NCBI GenBank assembly: GCA_964247055.1
Contig: OZ176051.1
Span: forward strand, 10,540,001 to 10,604,000
DNA length: 64,000 nt
Source: Paragordius varius
Taxonomy: Eukaryota; Nematomorpha
Reading direction: 5' to 3'
Below, in pieces: positions 10,531 through 22,036 of the stretch. Made by a program: the position numbers and the translations under genes. Under the pieces are notes generated by a model. That model searched no databases and was not told where the DNA came from. It worked only from the letters and a program-made list of their open reading frames with translations. Every line of letters begins with the position of its first letter. The stretch's first letter is position 1.

Positions 10531-10949
10531 ATGCCAAGTGCGTCAGGTGGGAAAAAAGCAAAATCTACAAGTGACAATAAAAAATCAGAAAAATCCAATT
10601 GTAATAAAATTAAAGTAATTTACATTATATTTTTAGGTAAGGCACATATTATGCGAAAAAGAATCAAAATGTAAAGAAGCTTTGGCCAAATTGGAACAAG
10701 GTGGAAAATTTAATGAAATAGCAACTAATTACAGTGAGGATAAGGCTCGACACGGAGTAAGTTTTATTTGGTTTAAATAAAAATTTTTAGGGAGATTTGG
10801 GTTGGATGGATAGAACATCCCTTGTTAAGGAGTTCGCTGATGCTGCATTTGCTTTGCCCATAAGCACAATCGCATCTCCCAAGTATACAAACCCGCCTAT
10901 TAAAACCAAATTTGGATATCACATAATTATGGTTGAAGATAAAAAATAA
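10531..10949 (+). CDS. PIN4: Parvulin-14 type peptidyl-prolyl isomerase (3 exons, 120 aa)
   Basis: Exons 10531-10614, 10637-10756 and 10791-10949 give 120 residues, against about 131 in human PIN4. A lysine/serine-rich, disordered N-terminal tail of about 28 residues ([12 protein letters not shown]...) precedes one rotamase domain. Matched blocks are [44 protein letters not shown] and [11 protein letters not shown], with the two conserved His of the parvulin fold (VRHI and GYHI). Par14 is a phosphate-independent prolyl isomerase implicated in chromatin, ribosome biogenesis and microtubule functions. Introns are 22 nt (10615-10636) and 34 nt (10757-10790), both GT-AG, and without their removal the frame stops. 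AATAAA overlaps the stop codon. The gene looks intact. Confidence 0.95.
10615..10636 (+). other. PIN4: 22-nt spliceosomal intron in PIN4
   Basis: GTAATT...TTTTTAG, 22 nt, phase 0, between K28 and V29 (exon ends IK, next exon starts VRHILCE). Unspliced, the frame runs to a stop within about 30 codons and loses the VRHIL block. This is close to the smallest introns reported in animals. Confidence 0.88.
10757..10790 (+). other. PIN4: 34-nt spliceosomal intron in PIN4
   Basis: GTAAGT...TTTTTAG, 34 nt, phase 0, splitting the conserved RHG|GDLGWM block. Confidence 0.9.
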
Positions 10950-13590
10950 AAGAATCGAATATAATATAATTTTTACATATTTATATAAATCAAGCGAAAA
11001 AATCTAATATTCATTATCATAATCATTATTTGTATAGCGATTCGCCATTAAATGGCGGTGCACCCATTTTTTACAATCTTTTCTTGATCTGGCTAATTTT
11101 AGATTTAAAGTAAGCGATTCGAGATCTCTGTTGATAATATACTTGTATAATAAAACCTAAAATCAGCCATGTTTTTAAAATTAATAGCAACAAACTCCTA
11201 AACACGCTATATTATATATGAAATGGATATTTTATACTAATAATTTAACTCTCAATGTTGGAATTTTCTCTTGTTTTATTTGATGTCGTTAAATGGTAAA
11301 GCCTATAATCTATTATTTATATTGGCAAAATTGAGAGAATTACGCATTATATTAGATGAAATTAATTAAAAATTAAGCTGAAATTATATGAATTCTATAA
11401 TGCACTAATGGCAGTCAGTTTGATCTGTAAAATCATTACTTGTACACAAGGGCATGTGCTACTTAAAAAATTCGCCTCAGAATACCACTAATTATGATTG
11501 AATGTGAATTGCGTGGTACGAAAACTCCGAATTCGGAGTCTATCCTTTATGAGATATTCTATAACCTGTGCCACATAATACCAACTTAACCTAAAAAAAA
11601 TTGTTCAAGATCTTAGCTTCGAAGCACAAAAGATTTTGTCCAGTTCAATTATAAATTCAAGTAACTTGTATCATTGCCGAATTTTATTTGATATTTCTTT
11701 ACATTCTTTTTATGACGGTTAACTAACATATATCTCTAATTTTAACGAAAAAACAATATGAAATAATTTAAAAAAATCTGGTTCGGAAAGAGCCTTTTTA
11801 AACTTTAAAAATAGCATAATATAGAAACATCAAAAGATAAACTTAGTAAAAAAAATTATATATATTATTTTTTTGATCATTGAAAAATTCTTTTAAAAAT
11901 ACCCAAAATGACATGAAAATTTTGTGGATTTTTTATCATTTTATGTAATTTTGGTTACACAATAAGAAATTGCTTTTATTTGGTTTAGATTGGCGATTTT
12001 TTAACGGGCTATTGTTGGAAAAGTAATAATTGACCATTTATAACATTCCGCGCTTACTCTTATAATTTTATTAACAAATTATTTTTAAATTACAGATTAT
12101 CTATTTTTTAATCAATTTTACTAAGCAAGAGTCCAAAAAAGATATGTTAGTAAAATATGGAATGAAAAAAATGTATGTTTATTGCGATGGATTTAAATAA
12201 AAATATTTTTTATTAAATACCACAAGATACCATATTTTATTGGTTATATGGCAAAATTTTCGTAATTAAATGAAAAAATTTCTAATCTGCTTACATCACA
12301 GTTTTTTGCGAGATTAAAGATATATATTGTTATAAAGTTTTGTTATATTTTGAGGTTTTTTTGCGTTCTTACCTGTTTTAATCTCAACCTACCCAAAAAG
12401 CCGCCATCACCCAATAAAAATTATTCATATTAAATTTGGGGAATTAGTTTGAACGTTATAGAACGGTTGAAATCTGGCCGAAAGTGGAAAACCAGAGAAA
12501 TTCTTAAGAAAATGGTTTAAACCGGGTACCCAAACCGGTTTTTACTATTTAACACCGGTTGCTATACCACATTTTTCAGATAACTTAAACTTTTATTTTT
12601 TTAAAAATATAATCTAGTACAAACATATCCCTACAGGTAGACCTGTCATATTAAGTCCTTTTCTTTTTATTATTCAATTGGATTCTTTATTAATCCGACC
12701 TTTAACACTATCATTACCACAGAGCTAATATTACTAGCGGTCACATCTTCATTCATTTAGTATCAACTACTACAAAAGGGGGTTCTATCTTTTACACTTT
12801 TTTTGTATTAAATTTCCTTGAATGAGTGTAGCACTAATTCAATCTTATGTGTTTATTTATATCATTAATTTCAGTATATAGAGATTATGATTACTAATTC
12901 ATTTTATCTGGTTTCACCTTCATCTTGGCCTTAATTTGCTGAGCCGTAGATATCTCACGAGAAAATAATTTCACAGACCTAATGTTTTCAAAAATAAAAA
13001 CGTGTATAAAATTTAGTTTTATATTATTTATATCAATAAAAAATCTAATATTTCGCTTTTAACTCTATTTATTTGATTTTAGGAGTATACTTTGCTTTAC
13101 CACAAATAGAATATACCTATTCTCTATTTAGTGTGTATGATATTTGTTTCGGTAGAGTGTTTTTTACTACCACCGGATTCCACGACACTCATATATAATT
13201 GGGTCCATAATTCTACTTGTATCTTTACCCTCATTTTTAATTTCGGGTGATTACTATTTCTATTACTTTTGAGTCATCTGCTCTTGATACTTACATTTTG
13301 TCGACGTAGTATGACTGTTTTTATTTTTAATCTTCTACTGATAGGGTGGTTAATTAGTAGTTTTAATTCTCTACGGCTATTATAGTAAAAAAAGTACATT
13401 AATTAAAAAACAAAAATATCAATACTCATACGTCTTATTATTATTTTTGTTTCTACTTTTTTAAGAGCTACTATTGCTATAGCCCAACTCACCACAAATT
13501 AGAATAATATTTATATTAAATACAATGTCATATAAATTATATATATAAATAATAATAATTTAACTTAAGGTTATAAACAATTAACATATA
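10950..13590. other. Long gene-free region
   Basis: No conserved protein segment was recognised over 2.6 kb. Visible items are a perfect CCGAATTCGG palindrome near 11527-11536 and a cluster of AACCGG/GGTTTAAACC-type motifs at 12460-12560. From about 12640 to 13380 the plus strand is conspicuously T/C-rich and A/G-poor. Minus-strand reading of that stretch yields short low-stop pieces (for example around 12890-12975, SREISTAQQIKAKM) but nothing that could be assigned. Confidence 0.4.
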
Positions 13591-13596
13591 ATTTTT

Positions 13597-13670
13597 GGCC
13601 CGCCAGTTTTTAAAGTTAAAAATGCGGCTTGCGATGCCATTTGTCATGCACTCCTGGTCTAATAAAATTT
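13597..13670. mobile_element. hAT-type end remnant
   Basis: 'tggcccgcc...aaaatgcggcttgcgatgccatttgtcatg' resembles the 'GCGGCCCGCGAGCCATTTGxxATGACC' terminal sequence of widespread hAT elements. Related ends occur at 20040-20320, 31455-31540 and 33482-33530. It is a solitary fragment. Confidence 0.35.
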
Positions 13671-13874
13671 AAATATTAGTATCCATGGTGTAGTTTTATG
13701 TCCTCAGTAAATTTAGAAATTTTGATCAATCTTTTTTAAAAATGGTGTCTTAACGGCCTATAATTATAGATTCATATATTTTATTTTAAAAATCTTTTAT
13801 TTACATATAGTATTAATTCCGCTATATTGCTTGGTAAATTTATTTTTGTATCACCTATTTTAACAGAAATACGT

Positions 13875-14170
13875 GATTTCACAGAAAAAATGAAATTTTA
13901 CGGAAAAAACGGACAAATATAAAGACAAATATTTTTTCAAAAAAACAACCCCATACTTTTTAAATCTTGATTTTTTCAATATAATTCATTGTTTTAAATG
14001 GCTAAGTCTGAAACTGAGATATATATTACAGCACAATTAATTCTTTATTTTACAATTGTAATTAAAGAGCTTATATGGGAAAAGGTTTTAAAAAGTATGA
14101 TTGTCTTTTAGATAAAATATTTGTCTTTATATTTTTACATTTTGTCCGTAAATTTCAATTTTCACTTGAT
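13875..14170. mobile_element. Mariner-like MITE (CAGTAAAA...TACGGACA family)
   Basis: Left 'ttacggaaaaaacggacaa..ataaagacaaatattttttc' and right 'aaaatatttgtctttatatttttacattttgtccgtaa' are long imperfect inverted repeats around a middle of about 150 bp. It belongs to a family with at least eight recognisable copies in this window (14986, 15303, 19302, 20871, 26531, 28462 and others). It has no coding potential. Confidence 0.7.
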
Positions 14171-14499
14171 TCTGGCCAAATAAGAATAAAACATATTAAT
14201 TTTTAAGGCTGACAAATACTCATTCAGTTAATAAAATATAACCTTCAAAGAATTCATTAATGGATTTTGGTATATGATAGGAAAAAATTATATAATAATA
14301 AAAATAAAACCCTATAACTATTCATCCAATAATTTACCTTTTAATTCAAATAAGCCGTTAATTGTGCATGGAATAAATAGAAAAAATTATTCAATAGTTG
14401 TGCATTTATATAATATCCTATTAATATGCTTATAATGGTAAAAAGTTATTATAGTATCTTGGTATTTATTATCAAAAATAAAACCGTTATTGATTTTAA

Positions 14500-14625
14500 A
14501 AATGTTTTTATTGATTGGAAAAATGATTTCATTGATTGGAAAATGCTTCGACTGATTGGGAAATCGTTTCATTTGTTTTATAATTTGTTTCGATTGATTG
14601 AGAAAACGTTTTTTAACTGGGAAAG
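14500..14625. repeat. Degenerate ~20-25 bp tandem repeat
   Basis: The block 'attgattggaaaa.tg.ttc' recurs four to six times with drift (attgattgg, attgattgg, actgattgg, gattgattg). It makes both strands open for about 60-75 codons. The translations are low complexity and were not accepted as genes. Confidence 0.65.
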
Positions 14626-14985
14626 GTATGATAAATACAAGATTTATATATCTATATAGTAATAATTAAATCAATCACAAGAATAATATATTAAAATATA
14701 TAATATAGAATGTAAAAATTTTGCATTTTATTAAAAATTTGTTTCTAAAACTCTATAAATTTTATATAAATATCACTAAAAGCTGTAATGTCTAAATTAA
14801 AAGCGCTTTAAATTTGTCAAAACAATCGATCATGTTCAAAAGTAAAAAGGATATATAAAGTGTATTAATTTTTGAAGTAATTTAAAAGATTGACGACGGT
14901 ATTCATCTTTTGTTGCTTCCTTGACATAATCCTGTTTCGAATCAATTTTGCTAAATAAAAAGCAAAAAACTATGTATGATATATA

Positions 14986-15224
14986 CAGTAAAAACTGAAA
15001 TTATACGGAAAAAACGTAAAAATATAAAGACAATTTTAGACAATCATACTTCTTGATTTTTTTGATCATTGTTAATGGGAGTGTGAATAGAAATATTTAT
15101 TACTAATAGAATTAATTTCATATTTTAATAGCTTATATAATTAAGATTTAAAAAGGTATGGTTGTCTTTTAGAAAACAATACTTGTCTTTATTTTGTGTT
15201 TCCGTAAAATTTCAAATTTTACTG
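14986..15224. mobile_element. Mariner-like MITE with TA target duplication
   Basis: Begins CAGTAAAAACTGAAATTATA and ends with the inverted equivalent ...AAATTTTACTG. It is flanked on both sides by TA (14984-14985 and 15225-15226), as in Tc1/mariner-type insertion. At about 239 bp it is the cleanest member of the family in this window. Confidence 0.75.
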
Positions 15225-15302
15225 TATGCATCATCTGTGTCATAAATCGCAAATAAATTTTTGACTGTTTTTACAAATGAAAATTTAAAAGAATTAAATT
15301 CT

Positions 15303-15571
15303 GCTATAATTATACAGACAAAGCCTAAAAATATAAAGAAAAATATTTTTTCCTAAAAACAGCCATTTTTTTAATCTTGAATTCGTAATATCATTAATGG
15401 CAAAGTAGGAAATGGAAATATATATTGAATCAATTTCATTTTTTTATATTTTACATATAAATAAGGTACATGGAAAAATTTAGATTTATAAAGAGTATGG
15501 GGATGTCTTTTAAAAAAAATATTTGTACTTATATTTTTACATTTTGTCCGTATAATTTCGGGGGTTTACTG
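15303..15571. mobile_element. Mariner-like MITE abutting the GLB1 stop codon
   Basis: Another member of the same family (right end '..ttttgtccgtataatttcgggggtttactg', followed by TA at 15572-15573). It ends only about 7 bp from the GLB1 stop codon (15579-15581), so on the minus strand the GLB1 3' UTR must run straight into, and probably be supplied by, this element. Confidence 0.7.
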
Positions 15572-15578
15572 TATTTTT

Positions 15579-18500
15579 TTAAGCATACCTTTCACCAAAA
15601 TCCAAACTATTATTTATGGGTGCTTCATTATCTGATTGAGGTTTTTGGGAGTCAGCTTTTGTCTCAGTTTCCTGTATCGATTCTATATTTTCTGTAATGC
15701 TTGTTATTGTATGGGGCGGAGGTACAACTCTAAGATAAACCACTTCAATTTCATCATGAAGAGAAAATGACGATCCCCGCGGTTTCCCAATAAACGATAA
15801 CTTTTGTCCGGAATTCATACAAGGGGGACTAGGTTCCAATTCAAGCATAATAATATGATTCATCTGTGGATGCGGTTTGAGATACAAGCCCGGCACATAA
15901 AGGGTGGATTGTGGACCCACCGGGTTATAAAAACGCCCAAGATTGTAACCATTCAAAAACACATTGCCCTGTAATAAAAATTTTTTTTATATAACTTTAT
16001 GAAGAAAAAAAAAACGCTGAATATCTAATTTTTTGTATCCTTAAATTTTATTTACAGTAATGTATGTTTAGAATTGTCAAACATACGTTTTTAATTGATT
16101 TTGCCTTTTTTAATTGCTTACAATAAATAGGCTATTATTATTTCAAAGCTTAAAAATGCGCATGTTGAAAGTTGATATATCAAACATCGTAACAATTAAA
16201 AACAAAGTAAAATCAATTAAAAAATGTTTGACATAAACATACATGACTGTAATAAGTATTGAACAACAAACTGGTTTTATTATTCAAAACAATCGGAAGA
16301 AATAGATGTTACCTTATGCCAACCCCGAGTATCAAGGTATGTATCATTCGGTTCCGATCCATATTTGCTATCAATGACGAAATGGCCTCGAAATACTTTG
16401 GGGGGGCACATCGTTTCCTCATCCGATAAGGAAGAATAGATTCGAGCCTTTTGTCTACTGTCTTGTTGTTTCATATTTTTCTGCGATTCGAATTGGTGAG
16501 TTTCTTCTTTATTTATGTCTTGGTGTTTGAATAAACGATCCACATTGACAGGTAAGGAGAGCTGCATTTTAAAATTAAATGTCATAATATACATATACAT
16601 ACCATTTTTCAGTCAAACGCAACATTTTTTAATTAAAAAAAATGGTCATATGCATTGTAAGTACTATACCCAGTCATAGTATCGAGTCCCATTTATGAAA
16701 ACACCTTGAAGGATGCCTTTAGTATCATTGAGATAGGGTCCGTAACAGATGCGGCCTTCATTTTCAACCAGGATATCCAAAGTACTACCTCCAGGTAAAG
16801 GCCAATCCGAGCTCGTAAACGTTAAATTGTACATGTCAAGCGTCCGGTCTATTGTCCCCAATATTATCTATTATAAACATACACAAATAACAAGATTCGC
16901 TCTAGTTTCAATTAAGAGTTTTTACGAAAAAAGGGTTAAGTTCCTCTGTTTGGTCAATGGTTTTGCTAAATTCGATTTAAGATTTTTGTTAAAATGTATA
17001 GCAGCAAACCTTTAGGCTAAACATTTTCTCGATTGCTACTTTGCCATTAAAATTGTAAAAAAATTTAAATAATTTATATATAAAGCGATAAATTATATAT
17101 TATTATATAAAATCCCAGGATAGTAAAGTTTCTGAAAAAAACACATTAATTTTCCAATTTTATGCATCATATAAAACTATGTACACAGTAATATATACAT
17201 ATTTAGTATGCATTTTAATAATTGCTTATTTCACACTACAAGAGGGCAAATCACAGTGGTATATATAGAAAATTCTACAAAATGTTGAATAAACAATTAT
17301 TTCCTTTCTTTTTCCATACCCTATAAGGTTACGAATTTCTCCCCAATGTGAAACAGGCAACTAAAATGCATACAATACAATTTTTATCAAAAAAAATATT
17401 TAATTAGCGTTAACATATTTTTTATTGTTATAAAAGTAGTATAGTTTCGCCATTTAAAATAATATTAACAAAAAACGATTAGGGATTGTAAATGAATGTA
17501 CTTACATCATTTAAAAGGATTTGAGCTCTGTCGGCTATTCCGGGAACACTAATCACCAATTTAATGGAATCGTCACGATTCTTGGCCATTCGTTTAACTG
17601 GATGCTCAACTATAAATGCAAAAAAGGTACAGAAATAAGGGTAAATTTTTAAATTTTAGACGTATTTCAAATTACAATCAATAATATTATGAAAATATGA
17701 TTCGTTTTTTGTGCTATTTTAATAATTTTTGCAATAATGTTTAATCAAACGATTTTACCAAGATCAGGAACAATGTGGCGATAAAGAACATAACCCCAAC
17801 CATGACCTAATTGTTCAAAAGTCAAAGGATCCCTGGTGGTGACATTGTTGGGGGCTTGTACAGCATCAATGATTAGTTCAATGAGCGTGTCATTGGGATG
17901 GACTGTCACATCGCCATACCACACTTTCCCTTGTCTGTGGTGAGAGGGTCGCGGGCCTGACGGAACACTTTTATACTATGGAAGATTATACAACAGATGG
18001 GTTATTCCGTGATATATAAACGAAAAAAAAAACAAAATTAAACTAAATTGGAAATTCAGTAAATAGTTAATAAATGACAGATATGTGAAACCATTTGTAT
18101 GCAATAGTAATCGCAAACTACTTATTTGTGGCCAAAAATATTGACTTTAAGTAAGTTAGTAAGTAAGGAAAAAGAACCTTTGAAATAAGATCTCGAATCG
18201 CCCAAAATTTTGGGGTATAATCACCCCCTTCATTGAGAGGTGCATCGAAGTCGTAACTCGTGGTGCAAGGAAGATAGGTTAAACGCTTTTTCCCAATTCC
18301 AGATGTATCATTATTATGTCCATTAAATCCATAAATATAATCATCTCGATCAAATATTCCACGTTTGACCCTTGATTTCAAATCCAGTTCTAAAGGATAT
18401 ATATTATGTAACATTCAAACCTCAAATAATTCACCTTTGAAAAATTCAAATTCAACTTTGAACATAAATTCACCCTAAAACAATTGAAATTCACCCTTAA

Positions 18501-21500
18501 ACAATACAAATTCACCCTTAAATAATTCAAATTCTACCTCGAACAATCCAAATACACCCTTAAACAATACAAATTTACCCTTATATTTAAACTCACCCTT
18601 GAATATTTGAATACCCTAAACTAAATTATGTGTTTATAAACCAAAAATTACTTATATTTTTTTATCCAATGTCATTCGTTTAAAATTAATATAAAACAGA
18701 AAAAAATAAATAATACATACATTAATGAAGAATAATATCATTAGCCCCGAAACAAATAATTTTTTTTAGGGTGAATCGAAATGCTAAAGGGTGAATTCGA
18801 AATGTTCAAGGGTAATTTTGGATTTATTTTAGGTGAATTGGAATCATTCAAGGGTAAATTTAAAGTCTTATATATTAATATATTGTTATATATCAATTAA
18901 TTAAAAACAAATTGATTTTGATTATATTAAAATAACTTTTAATCTAGTCTTTAGTTAAAAAAACGTAATTTAAACAAAAATTAATTAACAAATCTAATAT
19001 ACCTTCATCTATCCAATACATATTAGCACCATTGTAAAAGCCAGGAGTTGTTCCGCCCTCGACGACATAAAGGTTGACACATGTCGTGTTTGATGTTTGC
19101 AGAATTTGCTCCAATGTTTTAATCACGTCCTTTGAATCAACTTTGCTGTGAGGAAAACCTTTTTTTAATATATAAACTGTGTTATATAAATACAAAACAG
19201 GGAGACAAAAAACGTAAAAAATAGGAGTTAGAGAAAATTGGTATTAATTACTACATATATATTTTAAAATTAAAATGTAATAAAAAAATATCATGGTTTT
19301 ACAGTAAAATATGAATTTATACGGACAAAACGTAAACATATAAAGACAAATATTAGTTATAGACATATTCTTTTTTAAACCTTAGTTTTTCTTATATGAA
19401 ATATTAATTAAACGCCTGAAAAATATAAAATTGATTGTGTTACCAATAGTCATCTCTATTTCATGCTTTCACATTCAGAACAATAAGTTATAATTATAAA
19501 ATTTAAAAAAGTATGGTTGGTTGTCTTTTAGACAAAAATATTTGTCGTTATATTTTTACTTTTTGATCCGTATAAATTTATTTTTCAGCATATTTTAGAA
19601 GGTTTGCTCTGCGTACTGAAAAAAAAAGAATATTGGATATGCCTTTTTCAAATATCAAGGTTGATTGTCTTTTAAATAAAAAAAATTATTTGTGATTTTT
19701 TTATTTTTATGTTTTGTTTGTCCGTACCTTTTTTTAAATTTCCATAAAAATAAAGTGTTTATGTCATACCAACATGATCTATCCAACCCACATAAAATTC
19801 AGAATTAATTAGAGGTCCACGCGGTTCAACTGCTCTCTGCGTCGCAAAAGATTCATTCACATTTCCGCCTAAATATATAAATACAATATATAATTTTAAG
19901 AATGACAAATTAACTTTTTGCATTGGGCTATTTTTGAAAAAAAATGCCTAAATTAAGGATTTGAAACTGCTCAAAAATGAATAAATATAGTAATTCAAAC
20001 AAAAACTCTAAAATAAACAATTTCTATTTAAAACAGAAAATGGGGTTTTCGGGCCGCATTGTGTTTACTCACTCAAGGTTACACACAAAGATATATTAAT
20101 TTTGATTCTGAAACGAAAGGGGAAAAATAACATGTAAAATTGTTAAATCGATAAGGTAATAATTAATATCGTCATTATTAATTATGAGAAATAATATATT
20201 AATGGATAATAAAAAAAATTTTCGTATTAAATCACGCAAAATTAAAGATTATCTAAAACAAGGATGTCCGACATGCGGTCCTCCTAGACTTTATGTGCGG
20301 CCCGCGAAAAACTTGGAAATTCATAAATTATTAAAATATGCTCACAAAATCTCAATAAAATTAATATTTCGTAAACGATTTTCCTAAATAAATCTATCCG
20401 TTTGGGGAGAATTAGAAAAAATTACGATAATAAGTTTGCATGTTACAGTCTTTTTTTATAAATGCCCATATATATTTTGAATGCGAACCTGCGAAGCCAT
20501 TAGTGTCAAACACCCTTGCTCTAAAAGAAATAATAAATGTAAAAGCAAAGTTTTAAAGAACATTAACAAATAAATATTATAAACAGGGAACAGCAAATAG
20601 ATATATTTGTCTATCTATATCGCAAAAACTATTTAATTTATATTTGTTAATTTAGACTGTTCATTAAAGTTAAATTACCCGTTCCAAAATCAATTGTAGC
20701 ATAGACCCCTGGAATCTTTCCGCACTTTAACATGGAGGGATTGTCGCCATCTGTTGTGAAAAAAACTGTATCATTGCCTAAAAACATACGCGCCGTTTGA
20801 AATAAACCCGAAAGATAAACTGTGTCACAGGCAGGATAACTTCCATACTCATTTTCAATCTATAATAAGATATGCTGTAAAAATTACAAAAATTATACGG
20901 GGAGGTAAAAATATAAAAATTTAATTTTCCAAAGGACAAATCCATACATACTTTTTTAAGCCTTAATTTTTTTCATATATAAGTTATAAAACTATAATAG
21001 CAAAATATTTGTAATTAATTATTTTACCAATCTGCAAATTACATACTTTGGAGTTTATAACAATGAGTTAATATATTTTAAAATATTCAAAATTTAAAAA
21101 GTTTGGTTATCTTTTAGCTAAAAATATTTGTCTATATTTTTACGATTTGTCCGTATAATTTCAATTTTTACTGTGTAATATTTACCTAATAGGTAAAAAT
21201 TAGTCTGAAGATGGAAAGTGTGAGTTAATATAAAAAATGTTTCAAAACACACTTATAAAAAGTTTTTATATTTTTTTATTCATGACTTTAATTTTAAAAA
21301 TATGTGAATTTTATAAAATGCAAAAGACGATAAATGCCACATTGCGTGGGAAAGAAAGCATGCATTGCTTGCTTTTTATCTGGTTTGATCTTGTCAAACA
21401 ACATAATTTTAAAAAAAGTCGGTCTACTAATTAATTATCAAGTTAAAGCTTAGAAAAACCTGAAGCATAATGATTGGTCCACCATTCTTATGCAAAAACT

Positions 21501-22036
21501 TAGTGATTCGAGGAAGCAAATAAGACCACCAGTCTATAACGTGTCTAAAATACGCAGGATTGCTTGTGCGCATAGCATTAAGTCTGACTAAATGTGAATC
21601 ATTATTAAGCCAAAAAGGGAGTCCACCCTGAACATTACAAATAAATTAAAACTAAATCCCATTCAGCATCAATGTATGGACCAAGTCTGAGTATGACATC
21701 AAGATTCGTACTATTGGCAAGCGATAAAAATTTGAATAAATCGCGATCGCCAGAAAAATCAAAAACTCCCTTGGCTGTTTCATGAAAGTTCCAAGCTACA
21801 TATCTAAAATAAAATTTCGCTATAAATCGTAATTTCAAAATGAGTTAAAACACATACGTTTGAACAGCATCCAAACCCAAATATTTAAGCTTTTGAAGGC
21901 GATCTTGCCAATACTCAGCAGGAACTCTAAAGTAGTGCATGGTTCCCGATATGTATCGATAAGGCTGGCCATTTTTCAAAAACTGATTGTTTTCATAATC
22001 GATTTCAAATGTTGGTGATCCGGCATACGATGCTAA
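15579..22036 (-). CDS. GLB1: Lysosomal-type beta-galactosidase, GH35 (13 exons found)
   Basis: Retaining glycosidase that removes terminal beta-galactose from glycolipids and glycans in the lysosome. The exons join in phase to give 777 residues and the stop, collinear with animal GLB1. Matched blocks are [59 protein letters not shown], then IENEYGSY with the acid/base Glu and [10 protein letters not shown] with the nucleophile Glu. [26 protein letters not shown] and [10 protein letters not shown] complete the TIM-barrel part. The C-terminal beta-domains follow ([38 protein letters not shown]). A Glu/Ser-rich tail of about 60 residues exceeds the human tail. The exon with the signal peptide and start codon was not found upstream of 22036. 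No break was seen, so the gene looks functional. Confidence 0.93.
18422..18868. repeat. Inverted pair of ~26-bp minisatellites in GLB1 intron 7
   Basis: From 18422 to 18617 the unit 'aattcacccttaaacaatacaa' repeats about eight times with drift. From 18768 to 18868 the reverse-complement unit 'agggtgaattcgaaatgttca' repeats about four times. The two arms are separated by about 150 bp of AT-rich DNA and could pair in the pre-mRNA. Both lie inside the intron 18390-19002. Confidence 0.8.
19302..19590. mobile_element. Mariner-like MITE in GLB1 intron 6
   Basis: Left end CAGTAAAATATGAATTTATA then 'cggacaaaacgtaaacatataaagacaaatatt', right end 'aaaaatatttgtcgttatatttttactttttgatccgtataaa'. This is the same family as 14986-15224. 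A second, partial copy (19600-19745, right half only) follows directly. Confidence 0.65.
20040..20320. mobile_element. hAT-type fragment in GLB1 intron 5
   Basis: 'tcgggccgcattgtg' at 20048-20062 and 'tgtgcggcccgcgaaaaacttgg' at 20294-20316 look like the two ends of a small non-autonomous hAT element (GGCCGCA/TGCGGCCCGCG motifs). Both ends are eroded. A plus-strand open frame through it (20184-20387) shows no protein similarity. Confidence 0.4.
20871..21173. mobile_element. Mariner-like MITE in GLB1 intron 3
   Basis: Left 'ctgtaaaaattacaaaaattatacgg' and right 'cgatttgtccgtataatttcaatttttactg' are inverted. Internal 'aaatatttgtctatatttttac' is shared with the other copies. It makes up about half of intron 3. 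Confidence 0.65.

Larger units (their letters stand above)
15579..22036 (-). other. GLB1: Exon-intron map of GLB1
   Basis: Exons, 5' to 3' on the minus strand: 22036-21858, 21803-21653, 21627-21460, 20859-20679, 20518-20489, 19868-19770, 19158-19003, 18389-18178, 17975-17759, 17609-17506, 16867-16670, 16561-16313 and 15968-15579 (stop at 15581-15579). Intron lengths in the same order are 54, 25, 600, 160, 620, 611, 613, 202, 149, 638, 108 and 344 nt. All are GT-AG and each junction keeps the protein alignment in phase. The fifth exon is only 30 nt (residues RVFDTNGFA plus split codons). The introns near 600 nt carry MITE or minisatellite sequence; the 25-nt intron (21628-21652) splits EWDL|GGLP. 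Confidence 0.88.

Noticed and set aside
11500-11590. Possible tRNA-like fold around the CCGAATTCGG palindrome
   Set aside because: No A-box or B-box pattern and no cloverleaf could be drawn.
14387-14659. Open frames on both strands (61 and 77 codons)
   Set aside because: They are produced by a degenerate tandem repeat of about 20-25 bp. The peptides are low complexity.
15561-15586. A possible extra 20-nt GT-AG intron removing the GLB1 stop codon
   Set aside because: The AG would be supplied by the MITE terminus and the extension would run only about 15 codons into the element. An ordinary stop is simpler.
16749-17015. Plus-strand 88-codon open frame
   Set aside because: Antisense to a well-supported GLB1 exon and the adjoining intron.
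20184-20387. Plus-strand 67-codon open frame
   Set aside because: Lies in a GLB1 intron across a hAT-like remnant. No similarity and no supporting context.
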